This document shows positions 7,377 through 8,334 of a DNA stretch of 8,334 nucleotides, one piece after another. How positions within the stretch are numbered: position 1 is the stretch's first letter; every line of letters begins with the position of its first letter. The stretch is from an uncultured Acholeplasmataceae bacterium (GTDB lineage: Bacteria > Bacillota_I > Bacilli_A > Acholeplasmatales > Acholeplasmataceae). The stretch is taken from positions 1 to 8,334 of the forward strand of contig CALKAH010000288.1 of NCBI GenBank assembly GCA_937983315.1, written 5' to 3'. The notes beneath the pieces were generated by a model. The model was not told where the DNA came from. It ran no database searches and worked only from the letters and a program-made list of their open reading frames with translations. A program made the translations under genes and the position numbers.

Positions 7377-7396
7377 CTTTGCTTATGGCCTTTCTT
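7369..7396 (+). terminator. Rho-independent terminator of the tilS-hpt-ftsH-rqcP operon
   Basis: GGCCATAA pairs perfectly with TTATGGCC (8 bp, 6-nt loop, 7369-7390) and is followed by TTTCTT. The rqcP stop TAA (7374-7376) is in the left arm. The U-tract is short and interrupted, so some read-through into lysS is possible. Confidence 0.85.
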
Positions 7397-7406
7397 ATGA
7401 TATAAT
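7379..7406 (+). promoter_or_regulatory. lysS promoter
   Basis: TGATATAAT at 7398-7406 is an extended -10 with a consensus TATAAT (7401-7406). The best -35 is TTGCTT (7379-7384) at a 16-nt spacing, which lies in the loop and right arm of the preceding terminator. Transcription would start near 7413, only a few bases before the Shine-Dalgarno sequence AGGAGG (7417-7422). This leaves no room for a T-box or other leader riboswitch. Confidence 0.7.
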
Positions 7407-7430
7407 ATCTTGGATTAGGAGGATTTTGAT

Positions 7431-8334
7431 ATGTTTCCAGATGATATAAACGAACAGCAACTTGTGCGAAGACAGAAAGCACAAGATCTCAAAAACCAAG
7501 GGGTTGAGCCTTTTGGACAAAAATATGTACGCACACACACAACCAAACAACTCTTCGAATTATGTGGTGATCGCGATCATGATGCACTTGAACAAGCCAA
7601 TATTCATGTGTCGATTGCAGGACGCATTATGCTCAAAAGGGGCCAGGGTAAAGCTGGCTTTATGCACATCCAAGACCGCGATGGACAGATTCAAGTCTAT
7701 GTTCGGATGGATGCTGTTGGTGAAGCACAATATGAACTCTTTAAGAATGCTGACTTAGGTGATATCGTCGGTATTGAAGGTGTGATGTTTCGCACGAAGA
7801 CCAATGAACTCACCGTCAAGGCTCATACCTACACACATTTAACAAAAGCTTTACGCCCACTTCCTGATAAATTCCATGGTTTACAAGATAAGGAAGAAGC
7901 AAGACGTCGTCGTTACGTGGATCTCATCGTCAATGAGGATGCAAGAAAAGTAGCCATCACACGTCCAAGAATCATCCGTTCGATTCAACGTTTCTTCGAT
8001 AATAAAGGCTTCATTGAAGTTGAAACACCTGTCCTTCATAGCATTTTAGGAGGTGCAGCAGCACGTCCTTTCGTCACCCATCACAATGCACTCGATATGG
8101 ATTTCTATCTGCGTATTGCAACCGAATTACCGCTTAAGCGTTTGATTGTGGGTGGACTTGAAGCAGTTTATGAAATCGGTCGACTTTTCAGAAATGAAGG
8201 TATGGATGCGAAACACAATCCTGAATTTACAACCATTGAAGCTTACCTAGCGTATTCCGACATGGGTGGCATGATGGACTTAGTTGAAGAAGCTCTATCC
8301 ACAGTGACCTTTGATACCCTCGGTACTTATGATA
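7431..8334 (+). CDS. lysS: Lysyl-tRNA synthetase, class II (N-terminal 301 residues, 3' end outside window)
   Basis: This is a class IIb synthetase that charges tRNA-Lys in the cytoplasm. The visible 301 residues are about 60% of the usual length of roughly 490-500. The N-terminal anticodon-binding OB-fold (about 58-135) includes [20 protein letters not shown] and [11 protein letters not shown]. The catalytic core then begins with the conserved YVDLIVN region (162-168), motif 1 around [21 protein letters not shown] (180-200), [13 protein letters not shown] (230-242) and motif 2 GRLFRNEG...HNPEFTTIE (250-270). Motif 3 is beyond the edge. The start is secure: AGGAGG lies 8 nt upstream of the ATG, and the N-terminus has the expected [18 protein letters not shown]. 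It has its own promoter after the rqcP terminator. No frameshift or odd residue in the core was noticed. Confidence 0.96.
   Translation, partial: MFPDDINEQQLVRRQKAQDLKNQGVEPFGQKYVRTHTTKQLFELCGDRDHDALEQANIHVSIAGRIMLKRGQGKAGFMHIQDRDGQIQVYVRMDAVGEAQYELFKNADLGDIVGIEGVMFRTKTNELTVKAHTYTHLTKALRPLPDKFHGLQDKEEARRRRYVDLIVNEDARKVAITRPRIIRSIQRFFDNKGFIEVETPVLHSILGGAAARPFVTHHNALDMDFYLRIATELPLKRLIVGGLEAVYEIGRLFRNEGMDAKHNPEFTTIEAYLAYSDMGGMMDLVEEALSTVTFDTLGTYD

Noticed and set aside
7407..7430. Possible T-box or L-box leader before lysS
   Set aside because: The space between the predicted start point and the start codon is about 18 nt, far too short for either.
7462..7758. Plus-strand 98-residue open frame in another frame of lysS
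   Set aside because: The lysS frame has the ribosome binding site and clear OB-fold motifs throughout; the alternative has no start signal or family likeness.
1..8334. Search for a hidden accessory system (phage, transposon, CRISPR, toxin-antitoxin, defence)
   Set aside because: Every stretch is explained by recognised genes with short intergenic regions; no repeat array, transposase, integrase, att-like duplication or unknown gene cassette was seen.

Overview
The window is low-GC bacterial DNA with dense gene packing, strong AGGAGG-type ribosome binding sites, TATAAT -10 boxes and Rho-independent terminators. It reads with the standard bacterial code: TGA is used as a stop and Trp is TGG. 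Gene content and the order tilS-hpt-ftsH(-)lysS point to the Bacillota or a nearby walled or wall-less low-GC lineage (Erysipelotrichia- or Acholeplasma-like). The sequence alone does not settle the genus.

Left part (1-2731, minus strand): a two-gene sugar operon. A GH13 oligo-1,6-glucosidase-type alpha-glucosidase (2634-1036) is followed after 4 bases by a GH36 alpha-galactosidase whose 3' half lies outside the window (1031-1). Both look cytoplasmic. Upstream are an AT-rich -10 region, a 14-bp palindrome and a good match to a CcpA cre box, so catabolite repression is likely.

Middle (2704-3391): maf, a nucleotide pyrophosphatase / house-cleaning gene, reads leftwards and ends in its own terminator. 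It is divergent from the next operon across a roughly 106-bp promoter region.

Right part (3392-8334, plus strand): a compact housekeeping operon, tilS (lysidine tRNA modification), hpt (purine salvage), ftsH (membrane AAA+ protease) and rqcP (S4-domain ribosome quality-control factor). tilS/hpt overlap by 17 nt and ftsH/rqcP by 11 nt. A terminator overlaps the rqcP stop codon. A separate promoter, partly inside that terminator, drives lysS (lysyl-tRNA synthetase), which runs off the right edge. Translation and protein quality control are the shared theme, with purine salvage included as in Bacillus and Listeria.

I found no mobile element, CRISPR array, tRNA/rRNA or defence system, and no convincing undescribed system. 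The points worth a second look are regulatory and organisational: the cre/palindrome promoter, repeated TGATATAAT promoter cores, the unusual placement of rqcP, and two gene starts that must be moved downstream of the longest reading frame.
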